From positions 1-64,000 of the forward strand of contig JAPPGG010000034.1 in assembly GCA_028875055.1 (NCBI GenBank): 64,000 bases of DNA, in the 5' to 3' direction. Within the stretch, counting starts at the first letter, position 1, and the number at the start of each line of letters is the position of its first letter. Positions 26,069 through 35,588 of this stretch are shown here, piece after piece. Below the pieces are notes generated by a model. The model did not search any database and was not told the DNA's origin. It worked only from the letters and a program-made list of their open reading frames with translations. The position numbers were made by a program, and so were the translations under genes. This DNA is from Chloroflexota bacterium (GTDB lineage Bacteria > Chloroflexota > Dehalococcoidia > Lucifugimonadales > UBA3495).

Positions 26069-26842
26069 ATGAACATTCAGGAACTTTTCGATTTGTCCGG
26101 CAGAGTTGCCATCGTAACGGGCGGCAACGGGGGCCTGGGTCTGGGCATGGCCAGGGGCCTGGCCGGCGCCGGGGCCAATGTAGTCGTGGCGGCGCGGGAC
26201 CAGGCGAAAACCGAGCAAGCCGTAGCAGAACTGGAAGAACTGGGAGTCAGGGCGCTGGGCCTGAGCGTTGACGTTACCCAGGAGCAGGAAATCCGGACGA
26301 TGGTCGCCGATACCGTCAGCGCCTTTGGGCGGGTGGACATCCTGGTGAACAATGCGGGCACTGTGGTCCGCAAAACGCCGGACCAGACCTCCACGGCGGA
26401 ATGGGACCTGGTGCAGGACGTGAACCTGCGCTCCTCCTTCCTGGCTTCCAGGGAAGTCTATCCTCACATGAAGTCACAGGGCGGCGGAAAAATCATCGGA
26501 ATCGGGTCGATGTACTCGATCTTTGGCGGCGGCGGTAGTGGCGCCCCGTATTCGGCCAGCAAAGGCGGCGTAGTGCAGCTTTGCAAGAGCCTGGCGGTGG
26601 CCTGGGCAAAGGACAATATTCAGTCCAATGCCATATTGCCCGGCTGGTTTATGACCACTTTGACCTCAGACATTCCGGTAAACCAGCCCGAACGTTACCA
26701 GATGATCAGCGGCCGGATACCCACCGGCCGGTGGGGCGACGTGGACGAACTCCAGGGCGCCGTAGTCTTCCTGTCCAGCAAGGCGTCAGACTACGTAACC
26801 GGGGCGGTGCTGACTGTTGACGGAGGCTACTCGGTTATGTAA
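26069..26842 (+). CDS. SDR family NAD(P)-dependent oxidoreductase
   Basis: Classical short-chain dehydrogenase of 257 aa. The nucleotide motif is VTGGNGGLGLGMARGLAG (TGxxxGxG), followed by NNAGTVVR, the catalytic serine in IGIGSMYSIFG and the YSASKGG Tyr/Lys pair, with the C-terminal PTGRWGDVDELQGAVVFLSSKASDYVTGAVLTVDGGYSV. It resembles gluconate 5-dehydrogenase and 3-oxoacyl reductase types. It is monocistronic, with SD AGGAAG before ATG. Confidence 0.92.
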   Translation: MNIQELFDLSGRVAIVTGGNGGLGLGMARGLAGAGANVVVAARDQAKTEQAVAELEELGVRALGLSVDVTQEQEIRTMVADTVSAFGRVDILVNNAGTVVRKTPDQTSTAEWDLVQDVNLRSSFLASREVYPHMKSQGGGKIIGIGSMYSIFGGGGSGAPYSASKGGVVQLCKSLAVAWAKDNIQSNAILPGWFMTTLTSDIPVNQPERYQMISGRIPTGRWGDVDELQGAVVFLSSKASDYVTGAVLTVDGGYSVM

Positions 26843-27019
26843 TGGACTCGGTCCGCATAGGCCGGCAGGCGCAAGCCTGCGGGTTTGCCCGGTCCAAAGG
26901 CGCTTCCGCCTGCCCCGGAACTCTGCCCGAAAGGGAAGGGCAACGAAAGGTATCTCAGATCAGGAAGGGGCGGGTTTGCCCCTCACCCTGCCAGTGCACA
27001 TGCTACCTGACCTGAGGAG

Positions 27020-27895
27020 CTACCCCAGCTGCTCCAATGCCTGAAGAGACAGCATCATCTTGACCGGGCTTATCGGCCGGAAGGTGCGGGATACCCTGAC
27101 GTCGCCAGCCAGGCTGCATAGTGTATAGGCATCATAGGGAGCCATCCCCTTCTCCCTTACCAGGAAGTCAACCATGTCCCGGACCGCCTGCTTCATTGCC
27201 GGGGACAAATCCTCGCCATAAGAAAGCACCACAAAGTGCTCGGGGGTGATGGCCCGGGGGCTGGCCAGGTTCATACCCTTTTCCACGGTAACCCGTATGT
27301 GGGTATCCGACGAGCATTCGGCGCCGGTACCGGCTACTGCCCCATCGCCAACCAGGGCATGGCAATCTCCCAGGGCCAGCAAACCGCCGTCCACGAAAAC
27401 GGGCATGTAGATGGTACTCCCCTCCGCCAGTTCCTTCATATCAATGTCCCCGCCATAGGGGCCACTGTCACTGGCCGTGTTCTGAACGTAAGTGGGAGTA
27501 GTGGCAACCAGCCCCATGGAGGGCATCATCTTCAGGCGAAGGCCCGTCGGCAGGACCAGGTGTCCATCTTCAATAGTCATCACGGTAGGATAGCCCTCGG
27601 TAAACTCCTCCTCCAGGAACCCGCGGCCGGGCATCACCATGTGCGCCGGACCTTCCTTCGGAGTGATGCTCAGGAACTCTACCTTCAGTGCGTCCCCGGG
27701 TTCGGCGCCATTAACGTAGATGGGCCCGGTGGCGGGGCCCTTCAACGCCTTCGCATCCAGCTGTACCGGGTCTCGCAACCCTTCGAAGGCGTCCCACGTC
27801 TCCACCATCAATTCTTCGCCCGAATCTATAGTGATGGCCGGTTCGGCTTCCGGGTCAAGAAAGTAAATGCGCTTTTCCCTGCTCAAGTGCTTCAT
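27020..27895 (-). CDS. Acetamidase/formamidase family protein
   Basis: Hydrolase of the FmdA/AmdA family, which releases ammonia from formamide or other short amides. Visible family features are DAFEGLRDPVQLDAKALKGPATGPIYVNGAEPGDALKVE near residues 35-75, then NTASDSGPYGGDIDMKEL and the PVFVDGGLLALGDCHALVGDGAVAGTGAE motif. 291 aa is usual. The ATG overlaps the upstream phosphoesterase stop as ATGA and follows GAGAGGA; the longer frame reaching 28135 is only the neighbour's shadow. Confidence 0.9.
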   Translation of the reverse strand: MKHLSREKRIYFLDPEAEPAITIDSGEELMVETWDAFEGLRDPVQLDAKALKGPATGPIYVNGAEPGDALKVEFLSITPKEGPAHMVMPGRGFLEEEFTEGYPTVMTIEDGHLVLPTGLRLKMMPSMGLVATTPTYVQNTASDSGPYGGDIDMKELAEGSTIYMPVFVDGGLLALGDCHALVGDGAVAGTGAECSSDTHIRVTVEKGMNLASPRAITPEHFVVLSYGEDLSPAMKQAVRDMVDFLVREKGMAPYDAYTLCSLAGDVRVSRTFRPISPVKMMLSLQALEQLG

Positions 27896-28677
27896 GTTTC
27901 CTCTCTTCCAGCCGCGACTGCCGCCGCGTCCGGCGCCAGACTCAACTGTCCTTCCAGGGGCACTATTGCCTGGGTCACCGTTACTCCCGAAATTCTGTCC
28001 AGCTCCACCACATTGACGCCGATGTGACCGGAACGGGGCGAAGAACCCAGGGGGGACCCCGAGTAGAATGCCGAGGTATCGCCCCGGGACACCTCGCAAT
28101 GCCGTTCCCAGTGGCCCAGGGCCAGGTAATGACAAGACGCCTCCACAACTTCCCTCTCCTGAATTGGTGAGGAACGGAGGTCCGTGTCCTCCGGAAAATG
28201 GAAATGGCCGTGGGCCAGGGCCACCAGCCAGCGATCGTCGCTGCCTGCCGGCATATTCTCCAGGGGCCTGAATTCCGGGTTATGCTGCGTCATTGCCCGG
28301 CCCCACACGTCCAGCCCAAGCTCCGGAAAGGAAATGGTCTGGCCGGCGCTACCGGTAAGCAAGTGGAAATTGGGCGGGACCCTTTGAAACGGGTCCCTGA
28401 GGTAAAGCGATTCTTCGTGGTACAGGTCGTGGTTGCCGGGAAGGGTTACCACCGGTCGGTCAATGCGGGCAATCTGGGCAAGGTAAAACTCCAGCACCCG
28501 GTCCGGCACCCGGGCGTGGTCGAAGACATCTCCCACCACCAGCAGGGCGTCGGCTTCAAAGTGGGCAACGCTGTCAATCACGCGGGCAAAGGCTGCCTCC
28601 GCTCGGTCCGACCTCCAGTCGTCGCCCAGATGGGTATCCGAAGTGTGGATCAGTCGTATCGTGTTGTCGCCAGCCAA
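27892..28677 (-). CDS. SbcD-like metallophosphoesterase (DNA exonuclease/repair type)
   Basis: Calcineurin-like phosphoesterase of 261 aa with all metal-binding blocks: IRLIHTSDTHLGDD, ALLVVGDVFDHARVPD, VVTLPGNHDLY, ALAHGHFHFP and YLALGHWERH. The spacing resembles SbcD/Mre11-type nucleases, but the C-terminal cap is short and no sbcC partner is adjacent. It overlaps the formamidase gene by 4 bases. A general phosphodiesterase role is an alternative. Confidence 0.85.
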   Translation of the reverse strand: MAGDNTIRLIHTSDTHLGDDWRSDRAEAAFARVIDSVAHFEADALLVVGDVFDHARVPDRVLEFYLAQIARIDRPVVTLPGNHDLYHEESLYLRDPFQRVPPNFHLLTGSAGQTISFPELGLDVWGRAMTQHNPEFRPLENMPAGSDDRWLVALAHGHFHFPEDTDLRSSPIQEREVVEASCHYLALGHWERHCEVSRGDTSAFYSGSPLGSSPRSGHIGVNVVELDRISGVTVTQAIVPLEGQLSLAPDAAAVAAGREET

Positions 28678-28716
28678 AGTAAACTTCCCTATTCTGAATT
28701 CTCGTGGTCCCGTGGG

Positions 28717-29919
28717 CTAGGGGCCCTTGCCGATAACCCCTTGCTCCTTGAGCCTGGCAATGTCGGCTTTCCCGTACCCCAGTTCATCCAGCACCTCATC
28801 GTTGTGCTGGCCCAGCAAGGGCGGTGGCCGCTTGATTACGGGTGGCGTCTCTCCCAGCTTCAGGGGCGAGTTGGGGATCTTCAGGTCCGGCACGTTCGGG
28901 TGGGAGAGTTCCGCAATCATATTTCGGGCATTTACCTGGGGATTATTGACCACGTCATCCACCCGGTTAATGGGGCCGCAGGGCACCCCGCACTGCTCGA
29001 TTATGTTAACCCACTCGGCCACCGTCTTCGCCTGGAATATGTCGTTCAAGACCTGGACGCATTCGGCGCGGTGCACCACCCGGTCATCGTTGGTCTTGAA
29101 CCGTGGGTCTTCCAACAACTCCGGATGCCCCACACCCTGGCAAAAGCGTTCCCACAACCCCTGGTTTGCCACACCCAGGATGAAATAGCCATCAGAAGCC
29201 TGAAAGCTCTGATAAGGGACCAGACTGGGATGCCCAGATCCCATCCGCTGGGGCACAACTCCGGTGGCCAGGTAGGCGGTGGCATGGTAGCTGAGAGCCG
29301 CCACCTGCCCGTCCAACAGCGCGGCCTCCAGGCGCTGGCCCTGGCCGGTCTGCTGCTTGTGGTATAGGGCGGTCACCACCGAGCCAAAGGCCATCATCCC
29401 AGTGAAAAGGTCCACCAGCGAGAACCCCACCCTCAGGGGCAGCCCGTCGGGTTCGCCGGTCAGGTCCATGAGCCCGCTGTAAGCCTGGATAATCAGGTCG
29501 TACCCCGGCTTCTCAGCCATGGGTCCGGTGCGGCCATAACCGGATATCGAGCAATAGACAATGCCCGGGTTTATGCTGCGGATTTCCTCGTACCCCAGCC
29601 CCATGCGTTCCAGCGCTCCGGCCCTGAAACTCTCTATCAAGACGTCGGCGTCCTTCGCCAGGCTCCGGACAATTTCCAGGCCCTCCTTCTCCCGGAGATT
29701 AAGGCTCAGACTCCGCTTGTTCCGATTGAAGGAGACGAACTGGGTGCTCTCCCCATTCCAGAAGGGCGTCCACGAACGGGTCTCATCCCCCCGTTCCGGT
29801 TCCTCTATCTTGATAACATCCGCGCCCATATCCCCCAGCATCATCGTGCAAAAGGGACCGGCCAGCGTGCGGGTCAAATCGACTACCTTTATGTTCTCCA
29901 GAGCCGCGACCATGGGCAT
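28717..29919 (-). CDS. CaiB/BaiF family CoA transferase
   Basis: Class III CoA transferase moving CoA between carboxylic acids. N-terminal IKVVDLTRTLAGPFCTMMLGDMGADVIKIEEPERGDETR contains the nucleotide/CoA-binding part; the active-site Asp lies in GLMDLTGEPDGLPLRVG. The C-terminal small domain is complete (VNARNMI...PNVPDLKIPNSPLKLGETPP). About 400 aa is typical. The start is one of three clustered in-frame codons. A short tandem duplication of about 21 bases lies just upstream. Confidence 0.92.
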   Translation of the reverse strand: MPMVAALENIKVVDLTRTLAGPFCTMMLGDMGADVIKIEEPERGDETRSWTPFWNGESTQFVSFNRNKRSLSLNLREKEGLEIVRSLAKDADVLIESFRAGALERMGLGYEEIRSINPGIVYCSISGYGRTGPMAEKPGYDLIIQAYSGLMDLTGEPDGLPLRVGFSLVDLFTGMMAFGSVVTALYHKQQTGQGQRLEAALLDGQVAALSYHATAYLATGVVPQRMGSGHPSLVPYQSFQASDGYFILGVANQGLWERFCQGVGHPELLEDPRFKTNDDRVVHRAECVQVLNDIFQAKTVAEWVNIIEQCGVPCGPINRVDDVVNNPQVNARNMIAELSHPNVPDLKIPNSPLKLGETPPVIKRPPPLLGQHNDEVLDELGYGKADIARLKEQGVIGKGP

Positions 29920-30109
29920 CAATCACCTGTCCAGCGAACTGCGCACCTGTCCAGCGGACTGCGCGAAAGCCCCGTACGGCCCAGGGCAGTCCCGAAGGTA
30001 TGCGCGCGCCGGAATTATAGCACGCCCCAAACCCGCCGGACCGGCAGGCGTTGACCGCCCCACCGGTCTGATGGTAGGTTACCTGCACCTTGACCCTGTA
30101 GCTGAGATC

Positions 30110-31066
30110 ATGACATCCGTACAGGACGGCCCCCGCATAGTCGTGCTGGGGGGCATTAACATTGACCTTGTGGCAATGACCCCCCGATTTCCCCAGGCCG
30201 GAGAAACGGTAGTCGGCAGCCGCTTCCTGACATACGGCGGCGGCAAGGGCGCCAACCAGGCGGTGGCCGCGGCCCGAATGGGCGGCCGGACCTCCATGGT
30301 TGGCCGCGTAGGAGACGACATTTTCGCCCCTCAGGCCCTGCGGGCGCTGGTGGACTCGGGCGTAAATGTCGAAAGCGTAGGGGTAACGCAGGGCGAGAGC
30401 ACTGGAATCGCGGTAATCAGCATTGACGACATGGCCCAGAACCAGATTATCCAGGTACTGGGCGCCAACAACACCTGCGGGGAGGAAGAGGCAGCCCAGG
30501 CGCTTGCCCTACTGGAAGGCTCCTCAGCTCTCCTGCTGCAGCTGGAAGTCTCGGTGGAACTGTCCCTCCGCTGCGCCCAGGCCGCCAGGGACCGGGGTGT
30601 AAGGGTTATCCTGGACCCCAGCCCCGTTCGCCCCCTGCCCGAGGCCTTCTATTCCTGCTGCGACATTATCACCCCCAACGAAACCGACGCCCAGGCCCTG
30701 GTCGGCAAGCCGGTAACCGACCCCGCCTCGGCCGGCGATGCCGCAAAAATTCTCGTGGACCGGGGCGTTGGCGCCGCAATAATCACCCTGGGGCCGCAGG
30801 GAACCTACTGGGCCAGCAGGGAAGGCAGTGAATTCGTCCCCGCCTTCTCAGTCAACGGCATTGACTCGGTGGGGGCGGGAGACGCCTTCAACGGCGCCCT
30901 GGCCGTAGCCCTGGCCGAGGGACATGGCCTGCCCGGCGCCGTAAGAATTGCCTCGGCCGCGGGCGCCCTGTCCGTAACCAAGAGCGGCGCCCAGGACTCC
31001 ATGCCCGCCCGTGCCGAGGTCGAGGAGCTGCTGCAATCCGGCCGGCCCGGTGGCCGCCAGGGCTGA
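30110..31066 (+). CDS. rbsK: Ribokinase (PfkB family)
   Basis: Phosphorylates ribose (or a related sugar) using ATP. PfkB marks are clear: [26 protein letters not shown], the [17 protein letters not shown] substrate motif, and the C-terminal [21 protein letters not shown] with the catalytic Asp in the GAGD anion hole. 318 aa fits. A longer open frame upstream is a shadow of the CoA transferase. The next gene follows at one base, so they are probably co-transcribed. Another PfkB substrate is possible. Confidence 0.9.
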   Translation: MTSVQDGPRIVVLGGINIDLVAMTPRFPQAGETVVGSRFLTYGGGKGANQAVAAARMGGRTSMVGRVGDDIFAPQALRALVDSGVNVESVGVTQGESTGIAVISIDDMAQNQIIQVLGANNTCGEEEAAQALALLEGSSALLLQLEVSVELSLRCAQAARDRGVRVILDPSPVRPLPEAFYSCCDIITPNETDAQALVGKPVTDPASAGDAAKILVDRGVGAAIITLGPQGTYWASREGSEFVPAFSVNGIDSVGAGDAFNGALAVALAEGHGLPGAVRIASAAGALSVTKSGAQDSMPARAEVEELLQSGRPGGRQG

Positions 31067-31067
31067 A

Positions 31068-31562
31068 ATGGAACAACAAGACAGATTCTGTCCGGGCTGC
31101 GCTACCGAACTGGAACTCAAGGAGTCCGGCGGCGCCACTCGCCCGGTATGCCCCGCCTGCGGTCGTGTGGTGTACTACGACCCCAAGGTGGCAGCCGTGA
31201 CGCTCGTCAGCCGGGACCACCAGGTCCTGCTGGTGAAACGGGCCAACTTGCCCGGCTACGGCCTCTGGAGTGTTCCCGGCGGTTACGTTGACCGGGGTGA
31301 GGTAGTCGAAGAAGCCGCCGCCAGGGAAGTCCTGGAGGAAACGGGACTGGAGGTGGAAGTCGGTGGCCTGATTGGCCTGTTCTCGGAAGCGGGGCGCCCC
31401 GTCATCGTGGCGGCGTTCAGCGGCGCCGAGACGGGCGGTACCCTCTCCCCCGGCCCCGAAGCCCTGGAGGTGGGGTTTTTCGCCCTCGACGATCTCCCTC
31501 CCATGGCCTTCCCGGGCGACTCCATCATCCTCCGGCGCTGGGCCGAAGGCAGAAAGAGCTGA
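31068..31562 (+). CDS. NUDIX hydrolase with N-terminal zinc ribbon
   Basis: 164 aa. A CPGC...CPAC zinc ribbon (residues 9-30) precedes a NUDIX domain whose box reads [27 protein letters not shown] (GX5EX7REVXEEXGX layout seen around residues 68-92). It probably hydrolyses a nucleoside diphosphate derivative such as ADP-ribose or NADH, as the zinc-ribbon NUDIX group (NudC-like in arrangement) often does; the exact substrate is not shown by the sequence. It starts one base after the ribokinase stop. Confidence 0.9.
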   Translation: MEQQDRFCPGCATELELKESGGATRPVCPACGRVVYYDPKVAAVTLVSRDHQVLLVKRANLPGYGLWSVPGGYVDRGEVVEEAAAREVLEETGLEVEVGGLIGLFSEAGRPVIVAAFSGAETGGTLSPGPEALEVGFFALDDLPPMAFPGDSIILRRWAEGRKS

Positions 31563-31638
31563 ATGCAACCCTTCCCGGCAGTCTTCCTTATGCCAGGCGG
31601 TTGGGCGAGCCTTCCGACAGCGCTTCTCGTCCGGTGAC

Positions 31639-32370
31639 ATGGTTTCCGTTTTCCGCAACGCCGTGAAATCCGCCGTTAACCTGGTCCTGCCCACTTACTG
31701 CCTGGGGTGCGGCAGCCAGGGGGACGTCCTTTGTTCTGCTTGCGCAACCACTTTGCCCCGGCTGGAAGCCCCTTTCTGCGACATCTGCTCCGATCCGGGA
31801 ATCGCCGGCGTCTGCCGACCCTGTCGGCTTCAGTCCCGGTTCTCAGCCGCGAACCTCGCCGGAATCAGATCGCCATACCTGATGGAAGGGACGCTGAGGA
31901 AGGCAATCCACTCCTTCAAGTATCGAAATGCCCGGGTTGTAGCCGATTGCCTGGGAACTCTGCTGGCGGACTACTTCAGGGACAATTCCCTGCCCGGAAA
32001 CGTGCTGATTCCAGTACCGCTCCACCCGGCCAGGTTGCGTCAGCGGGGATACAACCAGTCGGAACTGCTGGCCAGGGTCGTGGGCAAGGCATCGGGCCTG
32101 CCCGTCGAAACCGGACTGCTGGCCCGAGCGCTCAATGCGCCGCCCCAGGCCGGCGCTTCAGACGTCAACAGGCGCCGGACCAACACGTCCGGCGCCTTCA
32201 GGTGCGACACCAATGCCTCAGGCCTCGCCTGCGTCCTCGTGGACGACGTCTGCACCACGGGCAGCACCCTGGGAGCGTGCGCCGAGGCGCTGGCTGAGGC
32301 CGGAGCCTCGTCCGTCTTGGCCCTCACTCTGGCCAGGGAGAAGCTGGAACCCAGACTTCCCCGGGCCTAG
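31639..32370 (+). CDS. ComF family protein (phosphoribosyltransferase fold)
   Basis: Two cysteine clusters (CLGCGSQGDVLCSAC, then CDICSDPGIAGVCRPC) form the N-terminal zinc finger; the remainder is a type I phosphoribosyltransferase fold with IPVPLHPARLRQRGYNQSELLA and the PRPP loop CVLVDDVCTTGSTLGACAEAL. ComF proteins take part in DNA uptake in naturally competent bacteria; many non-competent bacteria also carry them with unknown role. 243 aa is normal. Its stop TAG shares the palindrome CTAG with the converging gene. Confidence 0.9.
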   Translation: MVSVFRNAVKSAVNLVLPTYCLGCGSQGDVLCSACATTLPRLEAPFCDICSDPGIAGVCRPCRLQSRFSAANLAGIRSPYLMEGTLRKAIHSFKYRNARVVADCLGTLLADYFRDNSLPGNVLIPVPLHPARLRQRGYNQSELLARVVGKASGLPVETGLLARALNAPPQAGASDVNRRRTNTSGAFRCDTNASGLACVLVDDVCTTGSTLGACAEALAEAGASSVLALTLAREKLEPRLPRA

Positions 32371-33026
32371 GGCTCGCTCCTGTCCCAGTCGGACAGGGCG
32401 TGGTAGCCTACGAAGGGAATGTCAACCCTGGCTTCCAGTCCCTGGGCCTTCTTCAGCCGCTGGATGTTGTAGAGGTGGGTAAGGTACTCAAAGTAGCGGT
32501 GACGGAAAGTGGCTTCCAGGGTTATGTAACCCCACGGCGGGTCATCGGGCTCTTCCCTTACCCCGGAAGGATGGGCATTCAGCCAGTGAAGCTGGCCGCT
32601 AACGGAACTCCTCAGTTCCCTGCTCCGCATGGAGTCCACCGTCTCAGATTCCAGCACTGAACAGGCGAAGTCCAGGCTCTTGCGAAGCACAGCAAATATG
32701 GAGTCCACCTCCCAGTACTTGTCCTCGTCCAGGCGCCGGTCGTAGGGTGACTCGATAATTCCTTCCCAGTCGTCGATCTCCGGCAATCCGTCGGCGAAAA
32801 GGTTCTCACCCCACCGGAGCAGCAACCACCGGAAGTCTCCCGATGCCACGTGGCTCAGGTTCCGGCGTATGCTCCATTCGCTCCAGCCCCACTTGTCCGA
32901 TTCGAAATCCAGCTGTTCGTCGCTAAGGCCTTCCAGTTCCTCCCGGTACATGTCGTAGATTTCCTGCCGGAACTGGGGAAACAAGACTATGCCTGGCGAG
33001 TTGCCGGCAATTTCCTGCTGTGTCAT
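32367..33026 (-). CDS. DinB-like domain protein
   Basis: A 219-residue protein resembling the DinB/YfiT four-helix superfamily: FPQFRQEIYDMYREELEGLSDEQLDFESDKWGWSEWSIRRNLSHVASGDFRWLLL in the first half, later histidines in QLHWLNAHP and FRHRYFEYLTHLYNIQRLKKAQG that may bind a metal. Such proteins act as thiol-dependent transferases or metal-dependent hydrolases. It converges on comF and overlaps it by four bases. Confidence 0.75.
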   Translation of the reverse strand: MTQQEIAGNSPGIVLFPQFRQEIYDMYREELEGLSDEQLDFESDKWGWSEWSIRRNLSHVASGDFRWLLLRWGENLFADGLPEIDDWEGIIESPYDRRLDEDKYWEVDSIFAVLRKSLDFACSVLESETVDSMRSRELRSSVSGQLHWLNAHPSGVREEPDDPPWGYITLEATFRHRYFEYLTHLYNIQRLKKAQGLEARVDIPFVGYHALSDWDRSEP

Positions 33027-33090
33027 AACCCGCTGCCTCCAGGGGTGGAATTTCCGGTGATTGAAGCCTCAAACGCCCTTGTCTGCGCCT

Positions 33091-33672
33091 CTAGGGTCGC
33101 ACCCAGGTCTCGGACCAGGCCAGGCAGGAGCTGCTGCTCTGTTTGTCGCCCCTCATTTCCAGCCAGGGCTCCCCTTCAGCGGGATTCCCGTTAATGGTCA
33201 GCTGGGCCCTGCGCGAGGGAATGAAGCAGCTGTAAACGCCATGGGGGCGCCCGGAAACGCTGCCGGCCTCCACGCGCAGCATATAGGGCTCCAGGAAGTC
33301 GTACCAGGTGAGGTGAATCTCGTCCTCGTCGCTGAGTACCTTTTCCGTCCAGAAGGAGCGGACGTCGCCCGATTTGCTGAATTCGGCGTCCATAACCGGA
33401 ATGCCCTGGTCGGCGAACTCCGGAAACAGCAGGCTCTCGATCTCTTCCTGCAGCCAGCGGGCCAGCGCGATGTTGTCGGAGTAGATGCGGACCTCGTCGT
33501 TCATTTCATCGCTTTTCAGGAAGAGTACGTGGCCCGCTCCCGCCGGAGACCACAGCACCCGCCAGTGGCTGGTACGGGTAGCCTGGTTATTTCCTCCATC
33601 GTGGGAAAGGCGGATGAACGAGTTCTCGCCGGTAAGCCTTACCTGGTTGGGATCCGTGGGGTTGGTGGTCAT
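33091..33672 (-). CDS. Hypothetical protein
   Basis: I do not recognise this 193-residue protein. It is soluble and rich in Trp, Ser and Asp, with blocks HWRVLWSPAGAGHVLFLKSDE, ARWLQEEIESLLFPEF and HLTWYDFLEPYMLRVE. There is no signal peptide. The ATG at 33672 follows GAGGGGG, which decides the start over the longer frame at 33687. It lies between the DinB-like protein and the lyase and may share an operon with the former, 64 bases downstream. Confidence 0.65.
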   Translation of the reverse strand: MTTNPTDPNQVRLTGENSFIRLSHDGGNNQATRTSHWRVLWSPAGAGHVLFLKSDEMNDEVRIYSDNIALARWLQEEIESLLFPEFADQGIPVMDAEFSKSGDVRSFWTEKVLSDEDEIHLTWYDFLEPYMLRVEAGSVSGRPHGVYSCFIPSRRAQLTINGNPAEGEPWLEMRGDKQSSSSCLAWSETWVRP

Positions 33673-33821
33673 GTGTTGCCCCCTCAATTTTGCTGGGTGA
33701 GAGAATGGCTGCTCGTGACAGGAACTTGCCCGCAGGCACGAAAAGCAGGAATCTCATACAATCAGGCGGGGCCACCCTTGTCAGAGCGGCCCCACCAACT
33801 TCATTGCGACGCCGAAACTGG

Positions 33822-35006
33822 TTAATCCTTGGCCGGGAACCAGTCCTGCTTCCAGGGGAATTCGCCGTCGGCCGAGTCGAAAGCGGGCAGGCCCTGATCC
33901 ACCCGCTCCCGGTAGGGACTGGCAATGGGCTCGCGGTAGGGGTAAATCCCGCCTTCGTAAACGCTGGGGCCCTGCTTAAAGTGGCGGGCCTGCTCCATGG
34001 TTTCCACGAAGGGCATGTTCATGTCGTAGAGCTGCTCGACCCGCTTGGGACGGGGACCGGCCTTGGAAACGTGGCCGTAAAGCTCGCGGCCCACCACGCG
34101 CTCGGCCATCCACACGCAGTCAATTAACTTGTCGATATCCACCCCGGTCTCCACTCCCATGTCTTCCATCATGTGGAGCAGGTCTTCCGTGGGGGCCATG
34201 CCGGTGGCCCGACCATTGCCGCAGTAGGGGCAGCCGCCGTATCCGCCGATGGTGCCGTCCAGTTCCAGGGTGTCCTCGGGACTCAGGGTCCGCATGGCGG
34301 CATACGCCGAGGCGATGGCCATGTTGCGGCCATTGTGCAGATGCAGCCGGAAGTGGGTAATTTCGGGCCAGCGCTCCTTGACCCGGCTGATGCTCTCTTC
34401 CACCTTGGCCGGAGTGCAGTGGCTCATGGGGTCGCCCATCGAACAGCTGACCACCTTGATGCCTACCTCATACCACATGCCGTGCTGCTTTTCAAAGAGG
34501 GTCATCAGGTTATCCACCGGGAATTCTCCCAGGAAGTTGGAACCCCAGCTGGCGTTGCAGCCGATGCCGGCCTCCCTGATGTTCAGTTCCTGGGCCTGGG
34601 CCACCACCTGCGGCCACCGCTCCATCTCATCCATCTGGGAACGGTTGGTGTTCCGCCGCACGAAAACGTCGCACATGTGACAGTTCAGCCGCGGATAGGG
34701 GTCACGCTCAATGGTAAGCGGCGGGGAGTAGGCGCGGGCCCTCTCAACCCCACGGGAGTTAAGGGCCAGGGCCGTGTAGGTCACGTCCGGGTTGGGATTG
34801 AACTTGGACACGATCTCGTCGATGCGCTCCATCTGGGGCGTCCACCGGGGACTTACAAAAGAACCTACGACGATCTGCTGCAGGCCCGTCTCCGACAGGG
34901 CGTCCAGCAATTCAATCTTGTCTTCTACGGAAATGCTGGCATCCTCAATCTGCATGCCTTCCCGCATTCCCTCTTCCTTATAGACTACCTTGGGCCACTG
35001 GTACAT
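33822..35006 (-). CDS. HMG-CoA lyase-like (HMGL/pyruvate carboxyltransferase family) protein
   Basis: TIM-barrel enzyme of the HMGL family that cleaves or forms a C-C bond on CoA thioesters or 2-oxoacids. Seen are YKEEGMREGMQIEDASISVEDKIELLDALSETG at the N-terminus (divalent metal and substrate residues), IGCNASWGSNFLGE, SCSMGDPMSHCTP, the metal-binding HxH in FRLHLHNGRNMA, and ELDGTIGGYGGCPYCGNGRAT, which resembles the GxGGCPYA loop of HMG-CoA lyase. The substrate is unsure. The ATG at 35006 follows GGAGGAGG. A promoter lies 50-80 bases upstream. An acyl-CoA ligase gene is divergent from it. Confidence 0.8.
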   Translation of the reverse strand: MYQWPKVVYKEEGMREGMQIEDASISVEDKIELLDALSETGLQQIVVGSFVSPRWTPQMERIDEIVSKFNPNPDVTYTALALNSRGVERARAYSPPLTIERDPYPRLNCHMCDVFVRRNTNRSQMDEMERWPQVVAQAQELNIREAGIGCNASWGSNFLGEFPVDNLMTLFEKQHGMWYEVGIKVVSCSMGDPMSHCTPAKVEESISRVKERWPEITHFRLHLHNGRNMAIASAYAAMRTLSPEDTLELDGTIGGYGGCPYCGNGRATGMAPTEDLLHMMEDMGVETGVDIDKLIDCVWMAERVVGRELYGHVSKAGPRPKRVEQLYDMNMPFVETMEQARHFKQGPSVYEGGIYPYREPIASPYRERVDQGLPAFDSADGEFPWKQDWFPAKD

Positions 35007-35055
35007 AAGAGTCCTCCTCCAATTGAAGACTTTCATTCATACGTGAATTGCCGGG

Positions 35056-35085
35056 ATTGTAGGATTTTGAGGCCAAATTTGTCAA
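35056..35085 (-). promoter_or_regulatory. Promoter of the HMGL-like gene
   Basis: Minus-strand TTGACA (35085-35080), 18-base spacer, TACAAT (35061-35056). Good consensus, about 50 bases ahead of the start codon. Confidence 0.7.
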
Positions 35086-35559
35086 GGAAAACCCCTCTGC
35101 CAAAAGGGTACGCAGAAGCCATTGGGATACCCGGCAAGCCTGCTCCAACAACCGGACCGTCAACGTCCCAACAAGCAACAATGGTCCAGAGCGGGAAGCT
35201 AACGCCGCTCGGGGCGAAGCGGAGAAACCGGTGCATTACCGGCAACCAGCTCAGCCCACCCAAATGGCCGAACCGCAACCCCCCGGCGGTCACCGCCAGA
35301 CTATCGGCCGCATCGCTGACCGCCACCAACTCGCCAGCCATCCTGAAGTTAACCGCCGGTGTGAGTAAGGGTTCAAAATTTGTGGAATTCACCTGCCAGC
35401 CAACCCCGTCACACCAGTTTTCGCAGGTATCCAGGAGTCTTCCCGGCGCTTGACCCGTATGCGCCGCCAACCTCGCTGTATTCCGGCCCGCGCCGGCTTG
35501 ACGTCTTTGAGGCCTCTGCAACTCATCAACTATGCACGCTTCTCCTTGAGCCTCGCATA
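35086..35559. other. Long intergenic region without recognised gene
   Basis: About 470 bases between the divergent lyase and ligase promoters. A minus-strand frame of 178 codons crosses it, but its translation has no recognisable motif, no SD and no family resemblance, and it runs into the lyase promoter. No repeat or tRNA was found. A decayed gene is possible. Confidence 0.4.
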
Positions 35560-35588
35560 TTGACCGCAATTTTTCCCCGTGATAGGTT
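35560..35588 (+). promoter_or_regulatory. Promoter of the acyl-CoA ligase
   Basis: TTGACC (35560-35565), 17-base spacer, TAGGTT (35583-35588), about 80 bases ahead of the ligase start. Confidence 0.55.

Noticed and set aside
27896-28135. N-terminal extension of the formamidase
   Set aside because: It overlaps the phosphoesterase in another frame; the ATGA overlap with a good SD gives the real start.
29925-29970. Short tandem repeat (about 21 bases, two copies) as a CRISPR or regulatory array
   Set aside because: Only two units with no spacer; more likely a local duplication ahead of the CoA transferase.
33822-35453. Long plus-strand frame of over 400 codons opposite the HMGL-like gene
   Set aside because: It mirrors a clearly coding minus-strand gene; the translation has no family features and is only a reverse-frame shadow.
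35033-35569. 178-codon minus-strand frame between the lyase and ligase
   Set aside because: No SD, no motif, and it overlaps the likely lyase promoter; kept as an unexplained intergenic region.
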